A DNA stretch of 38,726 bases from an uncultured Lachnospiraceae bacterium (GCA_945609985.1 CALYZQ010000013.1:1-38726); one strand, 5' to 3'; positions 18,813 to 28,855 are shown, counted from the first letter of the stretch. The notes: generated by a model from the letters alone, not told the origin. Program-made: numbers and translations.

Positions 18813-19976
18813 CTATAACACACAGGGACCGTCACCGATATCTACTACGTAGAAATCTGCGGCATAGCCCACCTTTTCCAGATATACCTTGCCAATCTGC
18901 TCCTTAAACTGCTCCACTGCCTTATCCTTTACAATGCTGACGGTACAGCCGCCGAAGCCACCACCTGTAATACGGGAGCCAAGGACACCGGGATTCTTCC
19001 ACGCTTCTGCTACCAATAGGTCTGTCTCATCGCAGGAGGTCTCATAATCATCCCTTAGGGAAACATGGGACTCACTCATCAGCTTTCCGAACAGTTCAAT
19101 GTCGTTTTGCTTCAAAGCCTCCACTGCCTGAATGGTACGCTGATTCTCGGAAACTGCATGTTTTGCACGCTTGCGGCAAACAGTGTCTGCAATGGCATCC
19201 TGATGCTTTTCAAAGGTCTCTTCATCCAAATCACCCAGAGTCTCAATATCCACAACCTTCTGAAGCTCCTTAAGCGCAGCCTCGCTCTGGCTGCGGCGCT
19301 CATTGTACTTGGAATCCACCAAACCTCTCTTCTTGTTGGAGCAGGCAATCACTACCTTTGCTCCCTCAAGCTTCACGGGCGCATACTCAAAGGAAAGGGT
19401 TGCCGTATCCAAAAAGATTGCATGATCCTTCTTACCCATGGCGATGGCAAACTGATCCATAATTCCGCAGTTTACCAGATTATATTTATTCTCAGAATAC
19501 TGACCGATTAAGGCCAAATCCTGATTGGTCACATCAAATCCGAAAAAGTCACGTAAGATGAAGCCTGTCAGTACCTCAACAGATGCAGAGGAAGAAAGGC
19601 CGGAACCGTTGGGGATATTGCCGAATAACAGTAAATCCATACCCTTGGTAACCTGCATGCCCTTTTCACCGAAAGCCCAGATAACACCCTTAGGATACGC
19701 TGTCCAGTTCTCTCCTTCTCCGGGGTTAAGCTCCTCTAAGGAAGACTCAATCACTCCCAGACTGTCAAAATTCATGGAATAAAAGCGCAGCTTGTTATCC
19801 TCTCTCTTGCGGGCAACACCATAGGTTCCCAGTGTCAATGCACAGGGAAATACGTGTCCGCCGTTGTAGTCTGTATGGTCACCAATCAGATTTACTCTTC
19901 CCGGTGCAAAATATGCCTTTGCACCCTGATTGTCACCAAAAACCTCTGCAAATTTGTCCAATATCACTTTCTTCAT
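18813..19976 (-). CDS. galK: galactokinase
   Basis: 'APGRVNLIGDHTDYNGGHVFPCAL' GHMP signature, 'GNIPNGSGLSSSASVEV', 'GSRITGGGFGGCTVSIV'; real start at 19976, ORF opens upstream at 20057. Confidence 0.96.
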   Translation of the reverse strand: MKKVILDKFAEVFGDNQGAKAYFAPGRVNLIGDHTDYNGGHVFPCALTLGTYGVARKREDNKLRFYSMNFDSLGVIESSLEELNPGEGENWTAYPKGVIWAFGEKGMQVTKGMDLLLFGNIPNGSGLSSSASVEVLTGFILRDFFGFDVTNQDLALIGQYSENKYNLVNCGIMDQFAIAMGKKDHAIFLDTATLSFEYAPVKLEGAKVVIACSNKKRGLVDSKYNERRSQSEAALKELQKVVDIETLGDLDEETFEKHQDAIADTVCRKRAKHAVSENQRTIQAVEALKQNDIELFGKLMSESHVSLRDDYETSCDETDLLVAEAWKNPGVLGSRITGGGFGGCTVSIVKDKAVEQFKEQIGKVYLEKVGYAADFYVVDIGDGPCVL

Positions 19977-19978
19977 CA

Positions 19979-21115
19979 CTACAATACCATTTCCTTTTTG
20001 TCTAAATCTGCCTGAGCTCTCTCTAAATCCTGACGGATGGAAAGCTTCTGAGGACATGCCTGCTCACACTTACCGCACTTGATACAGTTCTTGGGCTGAT
20101 GCTCCTCACCGATACTGTTCTCCCAATTCCACCTCACTGCATTGTAATTCTGATACATATGATATGTATTCCATGCACTAAAGCACTCGGGAATCTTTAC
20201 GCCTGCAGGACAGGGCATACAGTAGCGGCAGCCTGTACAGCCATTCTGAATACGGCTGTTCATCAGTTCAACCACTTCCTTAATAATCTCCTGCTCTCTG
20301 TCAGACAAAGGCTTGAAGTTATTGAAGGTCTTTAAATTGTCCTCCACCTGCTCCATGGTGGTCATACCGCTCAAAACTACCTTTACATTGGGCAGACTTG
20401 CCACAAAACGAAGGGCAAAGCTTGCTGCGGAAGCATCCGGGTCAGCCTCATGGAATTTCTCCATGATATCATCAGCAAATGCTGCCAGGGAACCACCCTT
20501 AACAGGCTCCATAATTACAAGGGGCACACCCTTTTTCTCAGTGAGCTCATAGCCCTTTAAGCCCGCCTGCTCCTCAGTATCCATATAGTTTAACTGAATC
20601 TGGCAGAAATCCCAGTCTCTTGCATTAATAATCTCTTCAAATGCCTCATAGCTGTCATGGAAGGAGAAGCCTAAATACTTAATCTTGCCTTCTGCCTTAA
20701 GCTCTTCTAAGCGTTCTACAACACCCATCTCCTTCATCTCACGCCACTTTGCACCGCCCATTGCGTGCATCAGATAAAAGTCCACATAATCGGTCTGCAG
20801 TCTCTCCAGCTGAATGTTGAAAATCTTGTCTACATCTTCCAAGGAATGAATTGCCCACAAAGGCAGCTTGGTAGCCAGATAGAAGGAATCTCTGGGGTAC
20901 TCCTTCAATACCTTTCCCACAAAGCTTTCGCTCTCTCCGTTGTGATAGGGATAAGCGGTATCAATATAATTTACACCCTCTGTAAGTGCTTTCTTAAGCA
21001 GTGCAGTAGCCTTTTCCTCATCAATTTTTCCCTCTGCATTCACGGGAAATCTCATACAACCGTAACCCAAAAGTGAAGTTTCAATTCCTAAATTCTCAAG
21101 TCGTCTCTTCTCCAT
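19979..21115 (-). CDS. aldo/keto reductase with C-terminal 4Fe-4S ferredoxin-like domain
   Basis: AKR 'GVNYIDTAYPYHNGESE' plus 'CTGCRYCMPCPAGVKIPE' and 'NCIKCGKCEQACPQKL'. Confidence 0.95.
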   Translation of the reverse strand: MEKRRLENLGIETSLLGYGCMRFPVNAEGKIDEEKATALLKKALTEGVNYIDTAYPYHNGESESFVGKVLKEYPRDSFYLATKLPLWAIHSLEDVDKIFNIQLERLQTDYVDFYLMHAMGGAKWREMKEMGVVERLEELKAEGKIKYLGFSFHDSYEAFEEIINARDWDFCQIQLNYMDTEEQAGLKGYELTEKKGVPLVIMEPVKGGSLAAFADDIMEKFHEADPDASAASFALRFVASLPNVKVVLSGMTTMEQVEDNLKTFNNFKPLSDREQEIIKEVVELMNSRIQNGCTGCRYCMPCPAGVKIPECFSAWNTYHMYQNYNAVRWNWENSIGEEHQPKNCIKCGKCEQACPQKLSIRQDLERAQADLDKKEMVL

Positions 21116-21276
21116 TTTATCCTCCTGTTCTTCAGGTTCACACCTTTATACATTATACTCTGCGCCTAACTATCTTAAGACCACACTATATCTTTGTTAT
21201 TTTACCATATTCAGGTTCTTCCTACTAGATACTTTTTTACCGTTTTTCCCAAAAGTACGCATTTTTTGTTCCGGGG

Positions 21277-22212
21277 TTATCTGTTTTCACCGTACAATAT
21301 CTCCCGCAAATATTTGATGTTCTCCTCAAAGTCCACTTCAAGCACGGACATACCTCTAATTTTAACGCTTTTATAGGTATCCGGTAATGGAAGACTTCCC
21401 TGCTCCATATCAAATTTTAATAACTTTAACGCCATCAGGCTTAGGGAAATGCACTCTCCTTTTGTAAGGTTGGTGGTCAGGTTGGGCATTAATTCATTTA
21501 TCAGCTCTTTAGGATTTTTAAGCAATGACTTGGGAAGCTTTTCAAACACTGCGCTCAGTACCTTACGCTGCCTCTCCGTACGTCCGAAATCCGCACCCAA
21601 ATCGCGGTTTCTGGAATAGGCAAGAGCCTGAGGACCGTTTAAATGCACCAAACCTCCCGAGGAAGCATCCATCTCATCCGTTCCCTGCGGTCTGTCTGTC
21701 AGCATATTGTATTCCACTAGATAACCGTTTACATACTCAATTTCCTTCTTGGTCAGTTCCAGTTCGATACCGCCCACGGCATCCACCAGACCCGCAAAGG
21801 CTTCAAAATTTACCTGTACATAACGGTTTACTTCAATATCCAGATTTCGCTCCACCGTCTCAAGCAAAAGCTCGGGGCCACCAAAGGAATATGCCGCATT
21901 CAGACGATTATTATCATGACCGGGTATCTCCACATACATATCCCGAAGAAGAGAGGTCATGTAAATCTTTTTTGTCTTCTCACTTACGGATAAAAGAATC
22001 ATGGCATCAGAGCGTCCGTCTGCCGCATTCTGACGGGAGTCATTGCCGATGAGCAGAATATTGATGACCCCTTCCTCCTTCATGGGCTCATCCGACATGG
22101 AATCTATAGGGGCATAATTCAGTTTATTGTACACCGCTCCCACTAGGAAATAAAAACTACCACACAGCAGAGCAATGATTATCACTAAAATCACAATCAG
22201 CTTTTTAAACAT
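21277..22212 (-). CDS. LCP-family (LytR-CpsA-Psr) cell-wall glycopolymer ligase/regulator
   Basis: 'INILLIGNDSRQNAADGRSDAMILLSV', 'KKIYMTSLLRDMYVEIPGHDNNRLNAAYSFGG', 'ALAYSRNRDLGADFGRTERQRKVL'; ATG at 22212 with AAGGAA upstream. Confidence 0.94.
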   Translation of the reverse strand: MFKKLIVILVIIIALLCGSFYFLVGAVYNKLNYAPIDSMSDEPMKEEGVINILLIGNDSRQNAADGRSDAMILLSVSEKTKKIYMTSLLRDMYVEIPGHDNNRLNAAYSFGGPELLLETVERNLDIEVNRYVQVNFEAFAGLVDAVGGIELELTKKEIEYVNGYLVEYNMLTDRPQGTDEMDASSGGLVHLNGPQALAYSRNRDLGADFGRTERQRKVLSAVFEKLPKSLLKNPKELINELMPNLTTNLTKGECISLSLMALKLLKFDMEQGSLPLPDTYKSVKIRGMSVLEVDFEENIKYLREILYGENR

Positions 22213-22241
22213 GACACAATTCCTTTCTACACAAACGGGTA

Positions 22242-22289
22242 GGGATAAGATGAAGGGGTGAAGTGGTATCCGTCTCCTCATCTTATCCC
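22242..22289 (-). promoter_or_regulatory. strong 5'-leader hairpin upstream of the LCP gene
   Basis: Perfect 12-bp inverted repeat GGGATAAGATGA (22242-22253)/TCATCTTATCCC (22278-22289), about 30 nt before the LCP start codon; no T run on the minus strand. Confidence 0.55.
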
Positions 22290-22459
22290 CGCCCTATATA
22301 GTTTATTCCGCAGTATAGGATATCATACGCCAAGGTCTGTGTCACGAAACTGTCTATTAAATTTTATTAAGAATTTAGGACTTTTCGAAGCCCGGCGTTT
22401 CATGTTATATGAAAGTGAAACAAGGGACCGCTGCACGTTAGTGCGACACCCTCTTCCCA

Positions 22460-24226
22460 TTATATGTTCAGTGCATAATATAATCCTTTTTTCGCCATTA
22501 ACTCTTCATGAGTTCCCTGCTCTGCTATACCCTTATTTGCAATATACAAAATGCGGTCAGCATTGCGAATCGTGGATAACCGGTGTGCAACAATAAATGC
22601 GGTTTTATCCTTGATAATCACATCCAGTGCCTGCTTAATCAGATTTTCAGTTTCCGTATCAATGGAACTGGTTGCTTCGTCCAGAATAATGACCGAGGGA
22701 TTCTTTAAAATAATTCTTGCAAAGCTGATCAACTGCTTTTCTCCGGCTGAAAGACCCTCGCCACGTTCATCAAGCACATGTTCATAGCCATCCTTCAACT
22801 TATCAATGCACCGATCCGCGTATATGGCTTTTGCTGCAGCGATACACTCCTCGTCGGTGGCATCCGGACGTCCATAACGAATATTCTCCATAACCGTTCC
22901 TTTGAAAATAAACGGGTCCTGCATCAGTACGCCGACTTCTTTTCTCAGCGAATCCAGAGTGACCTCCCGTACATCTCTGCCGTCAATGGTAACCGAACCC
23001 TGCTGCACATCATAAAACCGTGTCAGCATATTGATTACCGTTGTTTTCCCCGCACCGGTCGGACCTACCAGGGCAACTGTTTCTCCCTTCTTTACATGCA
23101 GGTCAAAATTCTCCAGAATATTTACGCCCTCTTCATAGGCAAAGGTAATATGATTAAAATCAATGTTTCCTTCCACATTCTTTAACTCTTCACTGCCATC
23201 CATATCTTTAATCGTTACCGGATAGTCAATGGTATCAAACACCTGCTCCAGATTGGAACTCACCTGCGCCAGATCCTGAATCATTGCAGCAATCTGTGTC
23301 AGGGGTCCGCTGAACTGGGACATGTAGGCAGTAAACGTAGTCATCAGACCCACGTTAATTATGGGATTACCGTCTAACAACATCCCCAGTGCTACCGCAT
23401 ACAGGCAAAGCGTACCTGCATTCCAGAAGAATTCCACAATCGGCGTGTTCAACTCGTTGCGACAGAAAATCTTCTTCCACTGCTTCAGACAGGCACCATG
23501 CACTTCCTTGTAAATATCCAGATTCAGTTCTGCACGATTATAATTTTTAACAATCTTTTCACCCATGATGGTTTCCACTAGGAATGCCGTCCGGTTCGAG
23601 TTCTTGGCACGATGCACGGCGAACATTTTCCGGATGGTATAACGCAGGCCAAATACCGCTGCCATCATCGGGATTACCGTTAAGAATACAATCAGGGTAA
23701 GCTTTGGACTCAGCACCAGCATCAGGACGGTAACGACCAGAATCTTGATGATATAAATTACAAACATCATTACAAAGTTCGTAAAGAAATTCGCCAGTCC
23801 GTTTACATATTCCGTAACACGCACAACAATCTTTCCGTTCGGACGGTTATCAAAATACTCAAACGGCAGCTCCTGTAGCTTGTAAAAGATATCCTGACGG
23901 ATTTGTGCAATCAGGGAATGTCCTGTTTTGCCCATCAGTCTGGAATGTACAAACGTAATGCTGATTTCCACCACAGCAAGCAATGCCATACTAAGCACCA
24001 TATACGCCAGTGCAGCATAATCCTCATTCGGAATGACTACATCCGTAATCCGCTTCAGAATCAACGACGGAATCAAAGCCACCAGGGAAGATACAAACAT
24101 TAATACGCCTACAAGAATAAACACTTTCTTATAGGGAAGTACATAACGAAGCGTTCTTCCAAGCTGTTTCGCATCGATTTTTCGTTGAATAACTTCATCC
24201 TGAAAATATGTATTTCGCTTTGCCAT
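22460..24226 (-). CDS. ABC exporter, fused permease and ATP-binding protein (subunit B)
   Basis: TMD plus NBD: Walker A 'VGPTGAGKTTV', signature 'GEGLSAGEKQLISFARIILK', Walker B 'VIILDEATSSID'. Confidence 0.95.
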   Translation of the reverse strand: MAKRNTYFQDEVIQRKIDAKQLGRTLRYVLPYKKVFILVGVLMFVSSLVALIPSLILKRITDVVIPNEDYAALAYMVLSMALLAVVEISITFVHSRLMGKTGHSLIAQIRQDIFYKLQELPFEYFDNRPNGKIVVRVTEYVNGLANFFTNFVMMFVIYIIKILVVTVLMLVLSPKLTLIVFLTVIPMMAAVFGLRYTIRKMFAVHRAKNSNRTAFLVETIMGEKIVKNYNRAELNLDIYKEVHGACLKQWKKIFCRNELNTPIVEFFWNAGTLCLYAVALGMLLDGNPIINVGLMTTFTAYMSQFSGPLTQIAAMIQDLAQVSSNLEQVFDTIDYPVTIKDMDGSEELKNVEGNIDFNHITFAYEEGVNILENFDLHVKKGETVALVGPTGAGKTTVINMLTRFYDVQQGSVTIDGRDVREVTLDSLRKEVGVLMQDPFIFKGTVMENIRYGRPDATDEECIAAAKAIYADRCIDKLKDGYEHVLDERGEGLSAGEKQLISFARIILKNPSVIILDEATSSIDTETENLIKQALDVIIKDKTAFIVAHRLSTIRNADRILYIANKGIAEQGTHEELMAKKGLYYALNI

Positions 24227-26059
24227 TTACTTCACCCCGCTTTCTGCTGCCAGTGCATCAAAATCTACTACCTGTTGACGCTGCGCCTGCTGAATATTGT
24301 AAACCTGTGCAAAATCGCCCTGCAATGCCATCAGCTCTGCAAAGGTACCGCGCTCCGTAATTACACCATCTTTCATGTAGATAATCTCATCGCAATCCAC
24401 TACAGACGACATGCGGTGTGCGGTAATAATAACTGTTTTGTCCCCGTATTCACGGTTAATGGTCTCCAAAAGTTTCTTCTCTGTATTCACATCCAATGCA
24501 CTGGTAGAATCGTCAAACACCAGTACCGGAGCATTCTTCAAAAGCGCTCTTGCAATCGACACACGCTGCTTCTGTCCGCCGGAGATACCAAGTCCTCTCT
24601 CACCTATGATTGTCTTATATCCGTCGCTCAGCTCCGTAATGAACTTTTGCGCCTGGGCATCTATCGCTGCCTTTGTCATATATTCATCCTCAATTTCAGG
24701 GCTACTGTAAGCAATATTTGACTCTACCGTATTGGAGAACAGGAACACATCCTGGAACACATAGGAATAGAGACTCCTTAGTGCTTTTAACCGGTATTCT
24801 TTCACATCCCTGCCGTTTACCGTAATACTTCCGTCATTGACATCATGGATACGTACCAGACTCTTCAACAACACACTCTTACCGCTTCCGGTGCCGCCTA
24901 CAATACCGAGCTTCTTACCATACGGAATATCAATGGTGATATGCTCCAATACCGGCTTCTCATCGATGATTACAGAAGCATCCTTGATGGAGATGTCCGG
25001 CTTTAACGAAACTTCTTCTAACGTACCCTCATCCGGAATTCTGGAACTGAAATCCATGAAACTCTTCATCTTCTGACCTGCCACAAGCTGTTGCTGCATC
25101 TGGAACAGCGTATTATTGATCTGCGTAATGTGATCCATTATTTTCATAACATAAGCAGAACAGGTGGCAATGTAGCCTACCAGCATATATCCTTTGATAA
25201 CCAGTACTGCACCAATGGCAATGGTACCGATATACGCAATCTGCCGGATGGAATGAAAGACTACTTCAAACTTGGAGGATAACCAGATCTGGCTGATGTG
25301 GCTGTCTTTTATCTTCCGGTTGCTCTCATCAAATTTCTCCCTTTCCAAAGACTCATTCGTAAAGGAACGCACCAGACGTACCGCCTCAATATTCTCCTGT
25401 ACCGTTAAGTTCATCCGGCTGTCACATTCACGGATTTTCCGGAAATTCTCTTTTGCTTTCTTACGGAAGCGCATCAGGGCTGCCGCCAGAAACGGTATTA
25501 AGGTCAGCGGAATCAGGATAAACCACAGGTTGATAGTAGACAACAGATAGGTGGTTAAACCAAGAACAAAGATACTGTCAATGATATTGGGAATCATTCG
25601 ACAGAACATTTGCTTAAACATAATGGTATCGTGGTTCAAAATCTGCAGCAATTCACCGGAATTGTACTCGGAAATCGTCATACTATCCAGTCCCATCAGT
25701 TTTTGAAAGGTCACAACACGCAAATCTGTCTCCAGATTCAGACCCAAAAACTGATTTATCAAGTTTTTACTGTAAATCAAAACAATTCGCACGAGAATAA
25801 ATGCACCATAGACCAGCGCTACATGGAAGAACAGCTCATAGGTCTGTACTCCGCCGAAGCTCCCGTCTATCAGGAAGGAAAACATCCCGCCGGCACCCTT
25901 CTCCATCGGTACTCCCTTGATGATATAGTTCAACAGAATACCGGACAGCATCGGTATCATCAAATCTGCAATAATCGCAGCAAAACCGATGAGCTGTGCG
26001 AAAACCGCCATTGGCAGATTCTTCTTCCAATACTTAAAACCAAACTTTAATGTCTCCAT
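24227..26059 (-). CDS. ABC exporter, fused permease and ATP-binding protein (subunit A)
   Basis: Walker A 'VGGTGSGKSVLL', signature 'LGISGGQKQRVSIARALLK', Walker B 'VLVFDDSTSALD' (non-canonical D after Walker B, typical of asymmetric heterodimers). ATG 26059 preceded by AAGGAGGAG. Confidence 0.95.
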   Translation of the reverse strand: METLKFGFKYWKKNLPMAVFAQLIGFAAIIADLMIPMLSGILLNYIIKGVPMEKGAGGMFSFLIDGSFGGVQTYELFFHVALVYGAFILVRIVLIYSKNLINQFLGLNLETDLRVVTFQKLMGLDSMTISEYNSGELLQILNHDTIMFKQMFCRMIPNIIDSIFVLGLTTYLLSTINLWFILIPLTLIPFLAAALMRFRKKAKENFRKIRECDSRMNLTVQENIEAVRLVRSFTNESLEREKFDESNRKIKDSHISQIWLSSKFEVVFHSIRQIAYIGTIAIGAVLVIKGYMLVGYIATCSAYVMKIMDHITQINNTLFQMQQQLVAGQKMKSFMDFSSRIPDEGTLEEVSLKPDISIKDASVIIDEKPVLEHITIDIPYGKKLGIVGGTGSGKSVLLKSLVRIHDVNDGSITVNGRDVKEYRLKALRSLYSYVFQDVFLFSNTVESNIAYSSPEIEDEYMTKAAIDAQAQKFITELSDGYKTIIGERGLGISGGQKQRVSIARALLKNAPVLVFDDSTSALDVNTEKKLLETINREYGDKTVIITAHRMSSVVDCDEIIYMKDGVITERGTFAELMALQGDFAQVYNIQQAQRQQVVDFDALAAESGVK

Positions 26060-26086
26060 AATCTCCTCCTTCGTGGCAGGCGTCAA

Positions 26087-26106
26087 TTCCGTGTACGCCC
26101 ACGAAA
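26087..26106. promoter_or_regulatory. putative LacI-family operator upstream of the ABC exporter genes
   Basis: TTCCGTGTACGCCCACGAAA matches 17/20 with the perfect palindrome at 27131; lies between the LacI stop and the exporter ATG. Confidence 0.7.
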
Positions 26107-26123
26107 CCGGTCAAAAAATATAT

Positions 26124-27122
26124 TTATAAACTTTCTCCATCTGTAAATGTATAGCTTGTTACATAGTCACATACCGTATCATCTTTGTTGATTAGTTGTA
26201 ACAAAGATGAAAATGCTTTTTTCCCTAAATCCTTGATTTCGCAATCCACCGAACACAGCCGTGGTGAAATGGAGTTCAGAATCGGAATATTATCAAATCC
26301 CATTACCCCCACTTCCTCCGGCACCGAAACATCGTGGCTTCTGAGCATATTTAAGACCCGGATTGCCAGATTATCAAAACTGCAAAGAATTGCAGGCTTT
26401 CCGGAGCCTTCCTGTAAAAAGGTCTGTATCGTTTCCCATTCACACCTGGGAAAAATCATAGGTTCTCCTAAGTTTTCCTGCCGGATGCCATCCTCATAGC
26501 CAAGCCTTCTTTGATTCATGGAATAGCGGTTATTCTGCTCTGCCCTCTCTGTACCATAGCCCAAATCCAGATAAGCAATTCTTCCATACCCTTTTTCTAC
26601 TATTTTGTGAACGGCATTTTTCATGATCAAACGGCCATCCACATCCACATGAATAAATTTATCTGACAAGCGGTTATACACCGTTACAATGGGAATGTTC
26701 AGATGAAGCAGTGCCTGCTCGTATTCTTCTCCATAGCCCAATGGCATGATAATCAAGCCCTCTACCTGACGACCTGCAAGATACTGGATTCCTTCCATTT
26801 CTTTTTCCCGGCTGCCGTGGGCGAGAATCAGATTCAGATAATAACCGTTTTCATATGCCACCCGCTCGATAGCCTCTACAAAAGAACTGAAAAACGGATT
26901 CGACAGACCGGCACAGACAACTCCGATTGCTCCGGAACGTCCTCTGGCGAGACTCCTTGCCAGATGATTCGGGCGGTACCCCATTTCCTTGGCTGTCTGA
27001 AGAATTCTCTCTTTTGTTTCTTTTTTGATACCTTCCCTGCCGTTTAATGCACGGTCCACCGTTCCCTCAGAAACGCCGCACGCCAGGGCAATCTCCTTTA
27101 TTGTTGCAGAAATGATACTCAC
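26124..27122 (-). CDS. LacI-family transcriptional regulator
   Basis: HTH 'TIKEIALACGVSEGTVDRALNGREGIKKETKERILQTAKEMGYRPNHLARSL' plus periplasmic-binding-like core. Start uncertain: ORF opens at GTG 27203, but a promoter and operator lie inside that extension, so a start near 27122 is likelier. Confidence 0.93.
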   Translation of the reverse strand: MSIISATIKEIALACGVSEGTVDRALNGREGIKKETKERILQTAKEMGYRPNHLARSLARGRSGAIGVVCAGLSNPFFSSFVEAIERVAYENGYYLNLILAHGSREKEMEGIQYLAGRQVEGLIIMPLGYGEEYEQALLHLNIPIVTVYNRLSDKFIHVDVDGRLIMKNAVHKIVEKGYGRIAYLDLGYGTERAEQNNRYSMNQRRLGYEDGIRQENLGEPMIFPRCEWETIQTFLQEGSGKPAILCSFDNLAIRVLNMLRSHDVSVPEEVGVMGFDNIPILNSISPRLCSVDCEIKDLGKKAFSSLLQLINKDDTVCDYVTSYTFTDGESL

Positions 27123-27130
27123 CTCGTTTC

Positions 27131-27150
27131 TTTCGTGTGCGCACACGAAA
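27131..27150. promoter_or_regulatory. perfect 20-bp palindromic operator, LacI autoregulation site
   Basis: TTTCGTGTGCGCACACGAAA is fully self-complementary with a central CG, as in LacI-family operators; located 11 nt downstream of a -10-like hexamer. Confidence 0.8.
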
Positions 27151-27161
27151 TATCCTAAATA

Positions 27162-27190
27162 GATATAACACTCTTTCTGCGGAAAGTCAA
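27162..27190 (-). promoter_or_regulatory. sigmaA-type promoter for the LacI-family regulator
   Basis: Minus strand TTGACT (27185-27190)-17 nt-TATATC (27162-27167). Confidence 0.6.
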
Positions 27191-27233
27191 TGTTTTGTTC
27201 CACAAATTATGCTTCCTCATGATACCGCTGCTT

Positions 27234-28409
27234 CTACAGCATCAACCTGTAAATCGCCTTCACCGCTTCCTCATCCAGCGCTATCACACCGCCAACCTTG
27301 CCGCTGCCGCCATTTCCGTAGCAGCAGGTATGTGCAAGGTATTCAATATCCTCTTCCTTTGCCTCCAACTGCTCAAAGGTAATGGGCATACCGATGGATA
27401 CTAAGAATTTGCGAAAAGCTTCAATGCCAGCCTTTGCCGTCTCCTCAGGATGCTCCTCATTCATGGGACAACCGAAAACATTGGTGGCAAGCCTTGCAAA
27501 ACGCTGCACATCATAATTCATATTGTAGGTCATCCATGCCGGGAAAACTACCGCAAGTCCCGCACCGTGAGCACAATCGTAAAGCCCGGATAGCTCATGC
27601 TCCAGCTTATGGCTTCCCCAGTCCTGATTTCTTCCCACTCCGCAAACATTGTTATGGGCAAGCATTCCTGCCCACATGATATTGGCTCTCGCCTGATAAT
27701 CATTGGGGTCTGCAATAGCCTTGGGGGTCTCCGAAACCATGGTAAGAAGCAGACCCTCAATCAATCTGTCCGTAACTTCTACATCCTTGGTATCCGTAAA
27801 ATATCTCTCCAACAAATGCGCCATAATATCCGTGGCACCACATGCTGTTTGATAAGCCGGTAACGTACAGGTCAGTTCCGGATTCAAGATAGAGAATTTC
27901 GGACGGAACAAATCCGTCTTCGTACCACGCTTTAACATGCCCTCTTCCTTTGTAATGACACAGTTGGGACTTCCCTCACTGCCTGCTGACGCAATGGTTA
28001 ACACCGTACCGATGGGAAGCGCCGCCTGAATGGGCGTCCCCGTATGATGGTCCCAAAAATCCCCGTCATAGGGAACACCTCCTGCAATTGCCTTTGCAGA
28101 ATCGATGGTACTGCCACCGCCCACTGCCAGAATAAAATCCACATTCTCTCTGCGACAAAGCTTAATACCTTCATACACCAGACCACTTCTGGGATTGGGC
28201 ATAACGCCTCCAAGCTCCACATAGGTGATGTCTTCCTTTTCTAAGGAGCTCTTAACCCTGTCCAAAAGCCCGGAGCGCACCACACTTCCGCCGCCATAAT
28301 GAATCAGTACACGGCTTCCGCCAAATCGTTTAATTAATGCTCCTGTATTATTTTCCTCGCCCTTTCCAAATACGAAATAGGTTGGACTGAAAAAAGTAAA
28401 ATTTTCCAT
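27234..28409 (-). CDS. iron-containing alcohol dehydrogenase (butanol dehydrogenase-like)
   Basis: 'MENFTFFSPTYFVFGKGEENNTGALIKRFGGSRVLIHYGGGSVVRSG', 'VGGGSTIDSAKAIAGG', 'HKLEHELSGLYDCAHGAGLAVVFPAWM'. Confidence 0.95.
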   Translation of the reverse strand: MENFTFFSPTYFVFGKGEENNTGALIKRFGGSRVLIHYGGGSVVRSGLLDRVKSSLEKEDITYVELGGVMPNPRSGLVYEGIKLCRRENVDFILAVGGGSTIDSAKAIAGGVPYDGDFWDHHTGTPIQAALPIGTVLTIASAGSEGSPNCVITKEEGMLKRGTKTDLFRPKFSILNPELTCTLPAYQTACGATDIMAHLLERYFTDTKDVEVTDRLIEGLLLTMVSETPKAIADPNDYQARANIMWAGMLAHNNVCGVGRNQDWGSHKLEHELSGLYDCAHGAGLAVVFPAWMTYNMNYDVQRFARLATNVFGCPMNEEHPEETAKAGIEAFRKFLVSIGMPITFEQLEAKEEDIEYLAHTCCYGNGGSGKVGGVIALDEEAVKAIYRLML

Positions 28410-28462
28410 AATATTCCCCAATTCTCTCTGTCTGTGTCCCTATGTTTTGTACCCTTTATCCG

Positions 28463-28855
28463 TTAAAAAGTAACAGTCTTGGGTGCGCCTGCAAAAGAAC
28501 TGAATGTAGCAGTAGCATCCTTAAAATAAAGTACCATGGTATTGCCGTCATCTGCGGAATACATGCTCTGCAGATTGGGATAAGCATCCAACATGGACTG
28601 ACGTGCCTCTCTTCTGTCATCCTCCACCAAAGTACCTGCCACGCGCAGCCATTCGCCGCCCTTAAACGCGCAGATTTCAGCCTTACCGTTTGCCATAAGC
28701 TGCTTTGCCACATCCTTGGACTTGCCGGTCTGGATGTAAAGCTTTCCCTCAAAAATATGGATGGTACCAAAGGGTCTTACTCTGGGCTGGTCACCCTCCA
28801 CTGTCGCAAGATAATAGGTCTGTGCTTCCTTAATAAATTTACATACTCTTTCCAT
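28463..28855 (-). CDS. pyridoxamine 5'-phosphate oxidase-family protein
   Basis: 'FIKEAQTYYLATVEGDQPRVRPFGTIHIFEGKLYIQTGKSKDVAKQL' is typical of the flavin split-barrel family. Confidence 0.9.
   Translation of the reverse strand: MERVCKFIKEAQTYYLATVEGDQPRVRPFGTIHIFEGKLYIQTGKSKDVAKQLMANGKAEICAFKGGEWLRVAGTLVEDDRREARQSMLDAYPNLQSMYSADDGNTMVLYFKDATATFSSFAGAPKTVTF

Noticed and set aside
21525-22052. 175-aa plus-strand ORF
   Set aside because: Antisense to the LCP gene; Pro/Arg/His-rich composition typical of shadow ORFs
24185-24721. 178-aa plus-strand ORF
   Set aside because: Antisense to the ABC exporter NBD
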